From: Angelakisella sp.
GTDB lineage: Bacteria; Bacillota; Clostridia; Oscillospirales; Ruminococcaceae
Assembly: GCA_022794295.1 (NCBI GenBank)
Contig: JAAWEO010000137.1
Span: 1 to 5,786 of the forward strand
DNA length: 5,786 nucleotides
Reading direction: 5' to 3'
Below the pieces are notes generated by a model. The model made no database searches. It saw only the letters and a list, made by a program, of their open reading frames with translations, and was not told the origin of the DNA. The position numbers and the translations under genes are program-made. Of this stretch, positions 5,656 through 5,786 are shown in pieces. The number at the start of each line of letters is the position of its first letter. Position 1 is the stretch's first letter.

Positions 5656-5676
5656 CGGCCAACGAGCCTCCGGCCG
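5656..5676. repeat. Inverted repeat CGGCC/GGCCG
   Basis: CGGCC at 5656-5660 and GGCCG at 5672-5676 are complementary around an 11-nt spacer. It continues the chain of short palindromes leading toward the terminal 52-bp repeat. Confidence 0.4.
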
Positions 5677-5733
5677 CAAAAGCCCGGACGCTGGTAAGCG
5701 GGAGCACAATTCCAAGATGCCAGCACACCCCAG

Positions 5734-5785
5734 CCGCCTGGCGCCATCAGTAGGAACACGCTGGTAATAGATCAAGGTACTGCCC
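5734..5785. repeat. Right copy of 52-bp direct repeat
   Basis: Identical to positions 1-52 in the same orientation. The upstream neighbours of this copy and the downstream neighbours of the left copy are both hairpin-rich, so the 52 bp may be the shared core of a longer dispersed element of which each flank shows one side. Confidence 0.9.
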
Positions 5786-5786
5786 A

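Larger units (their letters stand above)
5400..5733. other. Gene-free, strand-asymmetric and hairpin-rich upstream region
   Basis: No convincing gene is visible. Roughly 5417-5540 is dominated by C-runs on plus (G-runs on minus); about 5596-5676 is a chain of palindromes. Open frames crossing it are Pro/Arg/Ser-rich on plus and Gly/Arg/Ala-rich on minus, have no ribosome sites and look like by-products of base composition. The 10-mer ACGCTGGTAA occurs at 5688-5697 and again inside the terminal repeat at 5758-5767. Confidence 0.55.

Noticed and set aside
5473..5775. 100-codon open frame on minus through the right flank
   Set aside because: It translates the hairpins and G-runs, has no ribosome site and is Gly/Arg/Ala-rich.
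1..5786. Complete circular plasmid inferred from matching ends
   Set aside because: The match ends one base before the window end with a mismatch, and there is no replication or mobilisation gene.

Overview
The window looks like chromosomal DNA from a GC-rich gut-type Clostridia bacterium (Oscillospiraceae-like). That is an inference from three things: a lipoprotein and a hybrid kinase typical of Firmicutes, strong GGAGG-type ribosome sites with a consensus sigma-A promoter, and high-GC codon use. No rRNA, tRNA, integrase, transposase or CRISPR array is visible.

Layout. All three credible genes lie on the minus strand, so they read from high to low coordinates, and they appear to form one operon. 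A near-perfect promoter (TTGACA, 18 bp, TGC-TATAAT; 5369-5398) sits about 70 nt upstream of a membrane-bound hybrid sensor histidine kinase (2702-5290). The kinase stop codon overlaps the start of a lipoprotein of the ABC-transporter solute-binding family (1392-2705) in an ATGA arrangement. After a gap of about 40 nt comes a YfcE-type metallophosphoesterase (774-1349). A probable intrinsic terminator for the same strand lies at 457-489, about 285 nt past the last stop.

Flanks. Positions 1-773 and 5400-5786 hold no convincing gene. Both are rich in short perfect hairpins. Each outer edge of the window carries the same 52-bp sequence in direct orientation (1-52 and 5734-5785). The flanks look like structured, dispersed intergenic repeat material. 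Between the right-hand hairpins and the promoter is a strongly strand-asymmetric block (about 5417-5540), C-rich on plus and G-rich on minus. It contains a textbook four-tetrad G-quadruplex motif at 5477-5499.

How the genes may work together. The kinase has two membrane segments, a large extracytoplasmic sensor region, a complete kinase core and two receiver domains, the first of which is degenerate. The translationally coupled lipoprotein would be anchored on the outer face of the membrane beside it, and no permease or ATPase genes are present. The most interesting reading is a three-component sensing module in which the binding protein presents a ligand to the kinase. No DNA-binding output protein is encoded here, so the downstream target is unknown. 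The phosphoesterase may simply be a co-transcribed housekeeping gene.
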